Shown here one piece after another: positions 1-7,727 of a DNA stretch of 24,147 nucleotides; the stretch's first letter is position 1; each line of letters begins with the position of its first letter. Origin of the DNA: Nodosilinea sp. BSH.14 (lineage in GTDB: Bacteria > Cyanobacteriota > Cyanobacteriia > Phormidesmidales > Phormidesmidaceae). Under the pieces are notes generated by a model. That model saw only the letters and a list, made by a program, of their open reading frames with translations. It searched no databases and had not been told where the DNA came from. The stretch spans positions 1-24,147 of the forward strand of contig JALQST010000007.1 in assembly GCA_023264315.1 (NCBI GenBank). The letters are read 5' to 3'. A program made the translations under genes and the position numbers.

Positions 1-1
1 A

Positions 2-1159
2 GAAATGTTCGTAGGGGTCGGTGCCTCCCGCGTCCGCGACCTGTTTGAACAGGCCAAGGCCAATGCGCCCTGTATCGTATTCATCGATGAAATCGACGCT
101 GTGGGTCGTCAGCGGGGCGCAGGTCTCGGCGGCGGCAACGACGAGCGCGAACAAACCCTCAACCAATTGCTGACCGAAATGGACGGCTTTGAGGGCAACA
201 CGGGCATCATCATCATCGCCGCCACCAACCGCCCCGACGTGCTGGATGCGGCCCTGCTGCGCCCCGGTCGCTTCGACCGTCAGGTGGTAGTGGATCGGCC
301 CGACTATGCCGGACGCCTGGAAATCCTCAACGTCCACGCTCGCGGCAAGACCTTCTCCAAGGATGTCGATCTGCAAAAGATCGCCCGTCGTACTCCGGGC
401 TTCACCGGGGCCGACCTGTCGAACCTGCTGAACGAGGCCGCCATCCTCGCCGCCCGCCGCAATCTCACCGAAATCTCCATGGACGAGGTGAACGACGCCA
501 TCGACCGGGTGCTGGCTGGCCCCGAAAAGAAAGACCGCGTCATGAGCGAGCGTCGCAAGGAACTGGTGGCCTACCACGAAGCGGGCCACGCCCTCGTCGG
601 TGCCCTGATGCCGGACTACGACCCCGTGCAGAAGATCAGCATCATTCCCCGTGGTCGCGCCGGTGGTCTCACCTGGTTTACCCCCAGTGAAGATCGCCTA
701 GAGTCGGGTCTCTACTCCCGTTCCTACCTGCAAAACCAGATGGCTGTGGCCCTCGGTGGCCGCATCGCTGAAGAAATCATCTTCGGCGATGCGGAAGTCA
801 CCACCGGGGCGTCTAACGACCTGCAACAGGTGGCCCGGGTGGCTCGCCAAATGGTGACGCGCTTCGGCATGAGCGACAAGCTCGGCCCCGTGGCCCTCGG
901 TCGTCAGCAGGGCAATATGTTCCTGGGCCGCGACATTGCCGCCGAGCGGGATTTCTCCGAAGAAACCGCCGCCACCATCGACTCCGAAGTGCGTTCCCTG
1001 GTGGACGAAGCCTACCGTCGCGCCAAGGACGTGCTGGTCAGCAACCGCCACATCCTCGACCAACTAGCCCGGATGCTGGTGGATAAGGAAACCGTCGATG
1101 CCGACGAACTCCAGCACCTCCTAGCCACCAGCGACGTGCGGATGGCTTCCATTGCCTAG
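2..1159 (+). CDS. ftsH: ATP-dependent zinc metalloprotease FtsH, C-terminal part (5' end outside window)
   Basis: Membrane-bound AAA+ protease that unfolds and degrades membrane and soluble proteins; in cyanobacteria FtsH complexes take part in photosystem II repair. The reading frame is open from base 2, so the transmembrane N-terminus and Walker A lie upstream of the window. Visible in order, counting from the Met at base 5: Walker B (IVFIDEID), the second region of homology with arginine fingers (RPGRFDRQV), the AAA lid, the zinc site HEAGH at residues 191-195, and the third zinc ligand Asp272 in the ASNDLQ segment. The C-terminus is complete (DVRMASIA, stop TAG) and is followed at once by a strong terminator. 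Family assignment is certain. Which of the several cyanobacterial FtsH paralogues it is cannot be told from this part. Confidence 0.97.
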   Translation, partial: EMFVGVGASRVRDLFEQAKANAPCIVFIDEIDAVGRQRGAGLGGGNDEREQTLNQLLTEMDGFEGNTGIIIIAATNRPDVLDAALLRPGRFDRQVVVDRPDYAGRLEILNVHARGKTFSKDVDLQKIARRTPGFTGADLSNLLNEAAILAARRNLTEISMDEVNDAIDRVLAGPEKKDRVMSERRKELVAYHEAGHALVGALMPDYDPVQKISIIPRGRAGGLTWFTPSEDRLESGLYSRSYLQNQMAVALGGRIAEEIIFGDAEVTTGASNDLQQVARVARQMVTRFGMSDKLGPVALGRQQGNMFLGRDIAAERDFSEETAATIDSEVRSLVDEAYRRAKDVLVSNRHILDQLARMLVDKETVDADELQHLLATSDVRMASIA

Positions 1160-1183
1160 GTCATAATGGCCCGCTGAGAGGTT

Positions 1184-1218
1184 AAATCCCAGGGTTCTTA
1201 CCGAGCCCTGGGATTTTT
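1184..1218 (+). terminator. Rho-independent terminator of ftsH
   Basis: A perfect 11-bp inverted repeat (AAATCCCAGGG at 1184-1194, CCCTGGGATTT at 1206-1216) with an 11-nt loop runs into a short T-run, 24 bases after the ftsH stop. Because the arms begin with A's and end with T's, it could also serve the convergent K+ channel gene on the other strand. The same arm sequences recur at 18982-19044. Confidence 0.9.
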
Positions 1219-1249
1219 GCGTTGAGCCAGGGCAGATAGGGCCAGAGCT

Positions 1250-2318
1250 TCAGGGCTTCAGAGGGCTGAGAATTTGACTAAGGCGGCGCAGTTGTTCGGT
1301 GGCTCCCATGCTGATCACCAAGTCCCCCGGACAAAGCAGGGTATCGGCGCTGGGGCCAACAATCAGGTTGTTGTCGGCGCGGCGGATAGCCAAAATCAGC
1401 GCCCCGGATTTTTTCCCGAGTTGGGCCTCGCCTAGGCTGCAACCGATGATGGGGCACGTGGTGGGAGTCAGGAGAAATTCCTCCACATAAACGGTGCGAG
1501 CGGATCCGGTGAGGATGCCATCGATGAAATCCACCACCTGGGGCCGCAGGGCCGCTGCGGCCATGCGTTTGCCGCCGCTAATATAGGGCGAGACCACCAC
1601 ATCCGCTCCGCCCCGCTCCATTTTTTGGATGGCCTCCTCACTGCTAGCGCGGGCAATGGTGCGAATGGTGGGGGCCAGGGTCTTGGCCGATAGCACCGTA
1701 TAGAGATTTTCAGCATCGGAGGGCAGGGCAGCCACCAGGCAACGTGCCCGTTCAATCCCCACTTGCAGCAATACCTTGTCTTCGGTGGCGTCGCCCTGGA
1801 AGGTCACATAATTGAAACTTTGGGCCAGTTGAATGGAGGCGTCGTCGGAATCCACCACAATAAAGGGCACCTTTTCCGCCGTAAATTCCATGGCGATTTG
1901 GCGTCCGGTGCGTCCAAACCCGCAAATAATATAGTGGTTGGTGAGGGATTCCATAAATCTCCGTCGTTTGTGTAATCGCAGACCCGCCTGCAAGTGCCCC
2001 TGCACAATGGACTCGGTAAAGTTGTTGAGAATGTAGGCAATCACCCCCACCCCGGTCAGCAGGAACACCATGGTAAACAGCCGGCCCTCGCGCCGTCAGC
2101 GGGTTGGTTTCCCCAAAGCCTACTGTGGTCAGGGTAATCACCGACATATAGATGGCATCAATCCAGTGCCAGCCCTCCACATACTTGTACCAAAGTGCAC
2201 CCGTACACAAAATCACCCCTAGGGCCACCAGTCCCCGGGTCAGGTGGCGACGGGAGTGATAATAGTTTTCCTCGATGGTGCGTTCGGCGTAGCGAAAACG
2301 TTTGAGACGATCAGACAT
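1250..2318 (-). pseudogene. Two-TM potassium channel with RCK (TrkA-N/TrkA-C) domains, disrupted by a one-base frameshift
   Basis: The intact protein would be a MthK/Kch-like ligand-gated K+ channel in the cytoplasmic membrane. From ATG 2318 the N-terminal frame gives TM1, a pore helix and the selectivity filter TVGFGE, then TNPLTARG. It then runs off into an unrelated tail that stops at 1752. From about 2085 the next frame continues exactly as the family expects: RLFTMVFLL (TM2), the RCK_N Rossmann fold (HYIICGFGRTGRQ, then Asp in VVDSDD), and an RCK_C domain ending near the TGA at 1250. One surplus base in the GGGCC run at 2081-2088 explains the break; removing it restores TARGRLFTM. It may be a real inactivating mutation or a sequence error, and no convincing programmed slippery site is visible. 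It resembles the cyanobacterial channels described as SynCaK-like (from memory). It is convergent with ftsH. Confidence 0.88.
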
Positions 2319-2392
2319 AACCCTCTGCACAGCAACGCAACCGCAATGCTGCGCCGCATTCATTGTAAGGGGTGTCTTGAAGGCTACCGTAA

Positions 2393-2411
2393 AGGGCGGA
2401 TTAACCGCCCT
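2393..2411. repeat. Small hairpin between the divergent K+ channel and peptidase genes
   Basis: AGGGCGG (2393-2399) and CCGCCCT (2405-2411) form a perfect 7-bp stem with a 5-nt loop in the divergent intergenic region. No T-run follows, so it is not a terminator. It could be an operator or a leader hairpin, and nothing more can be said. Confidence 0.4.
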
Positions 2412-2540
2412 CCAGGGGCGATGCGACCGCCCCACTGCGAGGAGAGGAGGCTGGTATGATTTTTAGTAAATTCCCTCTGGCTTGGGCCTTTGCGACCGGG
2501 CCAGCCGATCCCAGCCCATATCCCCGTTCCGAGCGCCACT

Positions 2541-3221
2541 ATGTTTTTCGACCCTATCTACTTGCTCCTGATGATTCCCGGCATGGCCCTGATGTTCTTG
2601 GCCCAAAGCAAGGTCAAGGGCACCTATCGCCGCTATTCCCAGGTTCAGTCCACCATGGGCATGACCGGAGCCCAAGTTGCCCAAACCATCTTGATGAAAA
2701 AAGGCGTCAGCGGCATTCGCATCGAGCCCATTGCTGGCGAACTTACAGACCACTACGACCCCAGTGCCAAGGCCGTACGCCTGTCCGAGGGGATCTACAA
2801 CTCCACCTCCCTGGCGGCAGCGGCGGTAGCAGCCCATGAATGCGGCCACGTTCTGCAAGATGTAGAAGGCTACAAATTCATGAATCTCCGGGCGGCCCTG
2901 GTGCCTGCGGTAAACCTGGGATCCCGTCTTGGCCCCTTACTCATTATGGCGGGGCTAATTTTCAACCTGCTCAATCTCGCCTGGGTTGGCATTTTCTTCT
3001 TCGCCGCCGTCCTACTGTTCCACGTTGTCACCCTGCCCGTAGAATTTGATGCCTCCGGTCGTGCCCTACGCCTGATTGATGACCTCGGCATTCTCCAAGG
3101 GGAGGAAAATAAGGGCGCGAAGGCCGTCCTCAGTGCCGCTGCTCTCACCTACGTGGCCACCGCCTTCTATGCCTTCCTCAACCTGCTGTACTACATCATG
3201 TTGGTGAACCGCCGCCAGTAA
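2541..3221 (+). CDS. Membrane zinc metallopeptidase, YugP family
   Basis: Predicted integral membrane metallopeptidase of the YugP-like family (neutral zinc metallopeptidase), 226 residues, the normal length. ATG 2541 (MFFDPIYLLLMIPG) was chosen because this is the usual family start. A TTG at 2490 would add 17 atypical residues. The zinc motif HECGH is at residues 99-103, in the family context VAAHECGHVLQD. Hydrophobic segments occur at about residues 3-20, two in the middle (from LGPLLIMAG to LLFHVVTLP), and one at the end (TYVATAFYAFLNLLYYIML). The PVEFDASGRA segment after the third TM carries a Glu that may be the third zinc ligand. No good ribosome site precedes 2541; a strong one precedes an out-of-frame ATG at 2456. 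Physiological substrates of this family are poorly known. It is followed by its own terminator. Confidence 0.9.
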   Translation: MFFDPIYLLLMIPGMALMFLAQSKVKGTYRRYSQVQSTMGMTGAQVAQTILMKKGVSGIRIEPIAGELTDHYDPSAKAVRLSEGIYNSTSLAAAAVAAHECGHVLQDVEGYKFMNLRAALVPAVNLGSRLGPLLIMAGLIFNLLNLAWVGIFFFAAVLLFHVVTLPVEFDASGRALRLIDDLGILQGEENKGAKAVLSAAALTYVATAFYAFLNLLYYIMLVNRRQ

Positions 3222-3293
3222 AGCCTCTGTGAGCGACTCCTTACCAACGGAGTTGCCCACTAATTAGGGCTCCCCTATTGCCAAATAACACAA

Positions 3294-3355
3294 ACCCCAA
3301 GGGTGAACAGGCGGATCAGCGATCTCCTATCACGAACCCTTGGGGTCTGTTTTTA
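3294..3355 (+). terminator. Intrinsic terminator after the zinc metallopeptidase gene
   Basis: ACCCCAAGGGT (3294-3304) and ACCCTTGGGGT (3336-3346) form a perfect 11-bp stem with a 31-nt loop, followed by CTGTTTTTA. It lies 73 bases after the peptidase stop and separates it from the convergent small genes on the minus strand. The long loop is unusual but the stem is strong. Confidence 0.8.
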
Positions 3356-3389
3356 TCAGATGAGCTGGGTCGATTGCAGCACCAGTGTT

Positions 3390-3557
3390 TTAGATAAAGA
3401 GTGCGCCAGCCAGTAGCCAGACAATGACCAAAGGCCATCCAGGCCCATCTCGCGGCTCCCTGGGAATAAGCTCAAAGCGATTACCAAAGCCGTCAATAAC
3501 GTGCCTATCGTCAATTTTTCGGAGGAGTTTGGAACTGTCGAGGGGATCGATGTACAT
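3390..3557 (-). CDS. Small single-TM protein, 55 residues, unknown function
   Basis: Too short for most gene finders. From ATG 3557 the protein begins MYIDPLDSSKLLRKIDD, has a soluble, mixed-charge N-terminal half, and ends in one hydrophobic segment (WPLVIVWLLAGALFI) that reaches the TAA at 3390. This layout (cytosolic head plus tail anchor) and normal composition make this frame more credible than the 98-residue frame overlapping it on the same strand. A GAGG-like ribosome site lies about 10 bases upstream. It follows the NfeD-like gene on the same strand after 137 bases, so the two may be cotranscribed. I do not recognise the family. Coding status is inferred from composition only. Confidence 0.5.
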   Translation of the reverse strand: MYIDPLDSSKLLRKIDDRHVIDGFGNRFELIPREPRDGPGWPLVIVWLLAGALFI

Positions 3558-3694
3558 GGTGAGAGAGCCTCATGGTTGAGAGAACAAGGGATAAACAAAC
3601 AATACAGACCGTCTTGGCTGATACTATCGGCACTTAGGACATTTAAGTGCAAAAACTTCCCGGCGTTAATGCCCCAAATAGATTGGATAAGGCA

Positions 3695-4033
3695 TTATGA
3701 CCGAGCGAAGGGCAGCTCGCGAATCTGAGGCAGGTGTTCCTCAACAATGAGGACATTACCTTGACAGTTAACGACCTTAACATCGTCACCAATGGCCAAA
3801 ACCAAATGGTTACGACGGGATCGGGCTCGCCAGAAGCTTCCATGGCACTTCACTAACCATTCTTGATTCGGGGTACGTACCTCCACTACCGTAGCGATCT
3901 TAGGCAACATGGACAGATCGCTTCGACCCAGGCTATCGTAGTCAGTGCGATTAATGCCTGACTCATAGACAGGCATTAAGGCATGATAATCATCATTAAG
4001 CTGTGGGAACGGTCTCCATTTCGCTACATTCAT
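3695..4033 (-). CDS. Stand-alone NfeD-like OB-fold protein, 112 residues
   Basis: Residues about 46-100 (KIATVVEVRTPNQEW, VKCHGSFWRARS, GDDVKVVNCQGNVLIVEE) match the pattern of the C-terminal OB domain of NfeD proteins. These normally sit behind membrane helices and partner SPFH/stomatin or ClpP-like proteases. Here there is no TM segment: the N-terminal 45 residues are polar and unrecognised. ATG 4033 is preceded by GGGAG about 9 bases upstream, a good ribosome site. No stomatin or protease gene adjoins it. The next gene on the same strand is the 55-residue TM protein at 3390-3557, which might supply a membrane anchor (inference). The OB assignment is fairly sure, the role is not. Confidence 0.72.
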   Translation of the reverse strand: MNVAKWRPFPQLNDDYHALMPVYESGINRTDYDSLGRSDLSMLPKIATVVEVRTPNQEWLVKCHGSFWRARSRRNHLVLAIGDDVKVVNCQGNVLIVEEHLPQIRELPFARS

Positions 4034-4752
4034 GGGCTTTTCTCCCAGTGAGGAACTATCGCAATTCGCGCAGGGCGGCAGGTTAATTGGACAACGCTTG
4101 AGTCAAATAAGTCCGCTGCGCTAGAGCCGAAACCCATTAAGCAGGAACCCTTCCAGATAGGAATCATACTCTCGAAATGGGTAATTGACTCTAGGTGCTT
4201 CACTTGCCTTAAGGCCCTTAATCAAAGAATGCACTACATGTCCTTAGATGTCAATACCGCCTTATGTATTTGCTTGAATTTAATGATTTTATGCCTTTAT
4301 GGCACTTTGGCGCAGCGGTGCGGAGTCGAAGCTAGGGGCATGGAGCCTTGTCAACGATCCTTGCGCGGTGGTAATGCTGGCCAAGGTCAAGGATTCCTGT
4401 CCTGGGATGACCACTCAGATCAACGGGCTGACGGGCACGATGACGACTGTTATCCTTGGCAAATGAGTGTGTTTTTTTGAGGGCGATTCGATATCATAGT
4501 TGACTATGTCTTCCCTAGGACAGCCCTGGAACATGCCCCGGAAAACGCAGCGTTATCGACGATGTTGGTATCAAAAGTGATATAAATGACATCATCGATA
4601 ACTTAAGATGTCGGAACTTGGCCACACCTGCCTGCCTCGGGTGTGCCAATGTTGGGTGAAAGTGCCCAGATTTTGTGCCGTCTAGTCTTTGGCTTCTGGT
4701 CTCAAGGGGGTGCTTCACTTTCCCTGTAGTAGTACGTCAATGGATTGTGGTA
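4034..4752. other. Gene-poor AT-richer stretch with palindromes
   Basis: No convincing gene in about 720 bases. Competing short frames exist, for example ATG 4299 to TGA 4466 on the plus strand (55 residues, with LVNDPCAVVML near its middle), but none shows a recognisable motif and several frames overlap. Two small palindromes are present: CATAGT-TG-ACTATG at 4495-4508, and TTATCGACGATG (4553-4564) with CATCATCGATAA (4590-4601), one mismatch. Base composition shifts here toward that of the HTH orphan gene downstream, which suggests acquired or decaying DNA. I saw no tRNA-like or known ncRNA motif. Confidence 0.45.
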
Positions 4753-6333
4753 ATGGAACTAACGAAGGAATTTCTGCTGCACAAGTCCCGTCTGTGGGGG
4801 CTAACGGGGGAGCAAGAAGCGGTGTTAGTTCGCAAGTTTGGAGAGGGGCAGAGCAATCGAGACATTGCCGAAGACCTAGGCATTTCAGTGAATGCCTGTG
4901 TGCAGTGCCTTGGAGAAATCTATAAAAAAGCCGGAATTGAAGGCAACCGACGCGGCAAAGCCCACCGCCTACAAGCAGAGTTACTCCAAGAGTTGGCCCA
5001 AATGCCCCCAGGAGAGGGGCGTATAGCACTAACTCGGGCCTATCTTGCGCCAGAAATGCTGCCAGAATCCAACCCCACACCCCAAAATTCCCTCAAGCTT
5101 GAGGGAAAAGCCAATCGTCAATTCCTGGATAATTTTCTGGATCAGCTTCAACAACAGGCTCAGGATCTCAAGGCCAATACCGACGGCGAAGCCGCTGCCG
5201 TTGATAAGGCGCTGCAATTACTGTCTGAGAATTTGCCCAAGTCCACCGTTGCCCTAGCCTCAGAAAGTCATTGGACGCGGGGAGAGGTAGTGCGTCATAT
5301 TATTCACCAGGTGAGTAAACTCTTTACTACGATTGATCCATCCTTAGAAGAGTGCGACGGACTAGCTTTTCTGAGCCCAGAAAACTCCTTTGGCAATCCA
5401 CTTCATCGCTCTATTACGGCCTTTGCAAGACGGATCAGCAACCAGATCACAGGTGATGATGATATTCCTCCGGACATTGACGATGTCATTCAAGCCATCT
5501 TGGAAAGGGGACATCGCTATTTTGAAGACCCAACTACTCGTCCCAGCAACGATAATGTGGCCCTAAAAACCTACTCTGCTTGGGTCAGACAGGCTTGTTT
5601 AGAGCATCTTCTCAATAGTCTAGACCTTACATCAGACGATGAACAAATGCCACTGTTGGACTTTAAAAAGGACATTGATCGCAATCTCTTAGCAGTGGAT
5701 GTTGCTTGTTTGGAAATGTACTTGAGTGCCAAGCAAGACCACGCTTTTGATTTGAACTATTTTGACATCTTAGTGGCTTGCTGGATGAAGGGAATGCCCT
5801 GGCGAAAAGATGTAGGTCATTCTGCTTTAGATGAAGAACATCCCATTTTATTCAGCATTGATTCCGCTGATTTAGAATGGGCTTCATTAAGCACCCTACG
5901 AAGACAGTACCATCAGCTTGATGTGCTGAAAAAATCCACTCTACTGCACCATTACTTCTTGGATAGACTACGCGATGTTCAGGATAGATATCGTGATTAT
6001 TTTTGGCTAGACTACGGCAAAGTCAAATCATTTTCTGATTCCGAAGATAAATATCAAATCGTAGGGATTCCCCGGATGTTTATGGGGGAACAGGAGGTCG
6101 ATTATTCCACCTATGCCTCCATTGTGGCAGATGTGAGACAATACTGCGAGTTAGCCGCCTACAACACCTTAAATGCTAAAGATATTGAGGTATTACAGCA
6201 CTTACTGGCTAAGGCGTGCCAATCGACGATTCTAGATTTTTGGTTCAACGAAGTTGATCACTTCATGGATCATCAACTCAGTCGCCAACGTCCCTTGGCT
6301 ACATGTACATGGTTTGCTCGTCCCCTAGCCTAA
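4753..6333 (+). CDS. Orphan 526-residue protein with N-terminal LuxR-like HTH, unknown function
   Basis: From ATG 4753 (MELTKEFLLH) residues about 17-62 form a LuxR/FixJ-type helix-turn-helix: LTGEQEAVLVRKFGEGQS, then NRDIAEDLGISVNACVQ, then IYKKAGI. This resembles the HTH placed at the N-terminus of cyanobacterial signalling and effector-associated proteins. A proline-containing linker follows, then a probable coiled coil (FLDNFLDQLQQQAQDLK) and about 350 residues that read as acidic, helical and globular with no motif I recognise. I see no P-loop, protease, nuclease or TIR signature. A GTG at 4675 could add 26 residues but they look non-coding. The codon use and base composition are AT-richer than in the neighbours. 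Its TAA overlaps the ATG of the esterase (TAATG), so the two are probably translationally coupled. Coding is near certain, function unknown. Confidence 0.85.
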   Translation: MELTKEFLLHKSRLWGLTGEQEAVLVRKFGEGQSNRDIAEDLGISVNACVQCLGEIYKKAGIEGNRRGKAHRLQAELLQELAQMPPGEGRIALTRAYLAPEMLPESNPTPQNSLKLEGKANRQFLDNFLDQLQQQAQDLKANTDGEAAAVDKALQLLSENLPKSTVALASESHWTRGEVVRHIIHQVSKLFTTIDPSLEECDGLAFLSPENSFGNPLHRSITAFARRISNQITGDDDIPPDIDDVIQAILERGHRYFEDPTTRPSNDNVALKTYSAWVRQACLEHLLNSLDLTSDDEQMPLLDFKKDIDRNLLAVDVACLEMYLSAKQDHAFDLNYFDILVACWMKGMPWRKDVGHSALDEEHPILFSIDSADLEWASLSTLRRQYHQLDVLKKSTLLHHYFLDRLRDVQDRYRDYFWLDYGKVKSFSDSEDKYQIVGIPRMFMGEQEVDYSTYASIVADVRQYCELAAYNTLNAKDIEVLQHLLAKACQSTILDFWFNEVDHFMDHQLSRQRPLATCTWFARPLA

Positions 6334-6983
6334 TGGTTTACTATCTCTATCTCCATGGCTTTACCTCCAGCCCCCAGTCCTACAAGGCCCAGGTCTTTAG
6401 GGCGCGGTTCGAGGCGTTGGGCCTGTCCCTCACCCTTCCCGACCTCAACCAAGATGACTTTGCCACCCTCACCCTCAGCCGCCAACTTCAGCAGGCCCGG
6501 GATCTGATCTTGGCCCAGCCCCAGCCCACGGTGATTATTGGATCGAGTTTTGGGGGGCTGACAGCGGCTTGGTTGGCCGAACAGCCCGATCTTCAGCCCC
6601 ACATCCAAAAGCTGGTGCTGCTGGCTCCGGCCTTGCAGTTTGCGGCGCAGTGGTTGCCCCGGTTGGGGGAAGCGGCCCTAGCGGAATGGCAACGCCAAGG
6701 GGTGCGGCAGATCTATCACTATGGCGACTCAGGAGAACGGCCCCTGCACTATCGCTTTGTCACGGATCTTCTGGGCTATGACGAGGCCCAACTTCAGGCC
6801 GAAACCCCCACCCTGATTTGCCACGGCCTAGCCGATGAGGTAATCGCCATCGACGCCAGCCGTGCCTATGCGGCCCATCGCCCCTGGGTGACGCTGCTGG
6901 AACTCGCCAGCGATCACACCCTCCGCGATGCCGAAGACGATATCTGGCAGGCCATGAGCCATTTTCTGGGGATCAATCCGTAG
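6333..6983 (+). CDS. YqiA-like alpha/beta-hydrolase (esterase), 216 residues
   Basis: Small alpha/beta-hydrolase of the YqiA/UPF0227 type, likely a carboxylesterase acting on short acyl or thioester substrates in the cytoplasm. Start ATG 6333 gives MVYYLYLHGFTSSPQSYKAQ, the oxyanion-loop HGF segment typical of the family, and overlaps the preceding stop by one base. The nucleophile elbow is GSSFGG with Ser72. The catalytic Asp is likely in CHGLADEVI and the His in ASDHTLRD, the standard order. Length is normal. GC-rich composition resumes exactly here, unlike the coupled upstream HTH gene, so the pairing may be recent. Substrate unknown. Confidence 0.9.
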   Translation: MVYYLYLHGFTSSPQSYKAQVFRARFEALGLSLTLPDLNQDDFATLTLSRQLQQARDLILAQPQPTVIIGSSFGGLTAAWLAEQPDLQPHIQKLVLLAPALQFAAQWLPRLGEAALAEWQRQGVRQIYHYGDSGERPLHYRFVTDLLGYDEAQLQAETPTLICHGLADEVIAIDASRAYAAHRPWVTLLELASDHTLRDAEDDIWQAMSHFLGINP

Positions 6984-7038
6984 ACCAGCGGTAGGTCGCG
7001 ACACGGTTTCTCGCCTGCTGACGGTTTGTCCCGCTGGT
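6984..7038. repeat. Inverted and imperfect direct repeats after the esterase
   Basis: ACCAGCGG (6984-6991) and CCGCTGGT (7031-7038) are perfect complements with a 39-nt loop, starting at the esterase stop codon. Inside the loop, two imperfect direct copies beginning ACGGTTT follow each other with an 18-base period. There is no T-run, so terminator function between the convergent genes is possible but unproven. Confidence 0.4.
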
Positions 7039-7050
7039 TGACCAGGGGAT

Positions 7051-7236
7051 TTATCGGTCTAGCTCTGACGGTGGTGACACAGAGTCAGGGGGCGGAAGCC
7101 CCTGGGACGACGAAAAGTAGGCGATCGCCGCCATCGGCAAGGTCAAGGTCATCAAGGCAATGACGATACCGAGCAGATTGGAGAAAATACTGGGAGGTTC
7201 CCCCGGGGGGGTGTCAGGTTGACTGGCAGAATCCAT
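7051..7236 (-). CDS. Small single-TM hypothetical protein, 61 residues
   Basis: Starts at ATG 7236 with a Pro/Ser-rich N-terminus (MDSASQPDTPPGEPPSIFSN), followed by one clear membrane segment (LLGIVIALMTLTLPMAAIAYF) and a short Pro/Ser-rich tail. This is the layout of many small cyanobacterial membrane proteins. No ribosome site is obvious. It is convergent with the esterase and not linked to any other gene. The coding frame carries a HIP1 octamer (GCGATCGC). I do not recognise a named family. Confidence 0.6.
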   Translation of the reverse strand: MDSASQPDTPPGEPPSIFSNLLGIVIALMTLTLPMAAIAYFSSSQGLPPPDSVSPPSELDR

Positions 7237-7727
7237 GCAATTTTAGGACTGAAATCAGCAAAGCGGGCTTGGTTGACCGAGGGGGTCATGCCACGGAAAA
7301 CCCGTTAGCCCATCCGTTATCTCGCCGCAAAACCTTATATCAGACCATCTTAGACATCACACCACAACAAACAGTTCTCCAGGGCACAAAGCCGCAAGCG
7401 TTAGCTATGAATTGCTGACACGCCATGGTCATGCTGATTGGTACTCACCTAACGCTGCTGTCACAGAGACGTCCTAGCCCATCTGCTCCAGAAACGCCCT
7501 TTAGACATTCTCTAAGCGGATCCACACAGACTCTCGTGCGGGACATTGGAGAACCTAACGAAGCCAGACAGCTTCGCCTAGGCCCATAGTTTATCATTCT
7601 CTGCCCGTCGTCGGCAGCCCTAAAATGTTACGAAGATTACTCAATTGGGGCCAAGGCTCTGGGGCCAGACATTGCGATCAGACGCTACGCCTGCAAGCGT
7701 CTGACCTGATGCTGTCACCTCCGGGGG
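7237..7727. other. Gene-free interval with hairpins
   Basis: About 490 bases with no credible coding frame. Hairpins: CGAAGC-CAGACA-GCTTCG at 7559-7576, extended by partial pairing of CCTA and TAGG; CTGCC/GGCAG near 7601-7618; and a perfect 9-bp stem TCAGACGCT/AGCGTCTGA at 7678-7686 and 7696-7704. The last lies 24 bases beyond the stop of the minus-strand GH116 gene and may be its transcription end, although no T-run follows. No promoter is certain. A small RNA is possible but I have no positive evidence. Confidence 0.4.
7678..7704 (-). terminator. Possible terminator hairpin of the GH116 gene
   Basis: Perfect 9-bp stem (TCAGACGCT and AGCGTCTGA) with a 9-nt loop, just downstream of the GH116 stop on the minus strand. 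It lacks a poly-U tract on either strand, so it may instead be a Rho-dependent or RNA-stabilising 3' hairpin. Confidence 0.4.

Noticed and set aside
2081..2088. Programmed ribosomal frameshift in the K+ channel gene
   Set aside because: No heptameric slippery sequence or downstream structure is evident; a mutation or sequencing indel is simpler.
2244..2459. 71-residue plus-strand frame between K+ channel and peptidase
   Set aside because: It lies mostly antisense to the channel's N-terminus and in the intergenic region, with no motif.
3356..3652. 98-residue minus-strand frame overlapping the small TM protein
   Set aside because: Composition looks like an out-of-frame reading; the 3390-3557 frame has a better protein layout.
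4229..4480. 83-residue plus-strand frame and the 55-residue frame at 4299-4466
   Set aside because: They overlap in different frames, neither has a ribosome site or a recognisable motif, and the region is low in coding signal.
4034..4752. Structural RNA (RNase P RNA, 6S RNA or tRNA) in the gene-poor stretch
   Set aside because: No conserved blocks such as the RNase P core or a T-loop were visible; only small palindromes.
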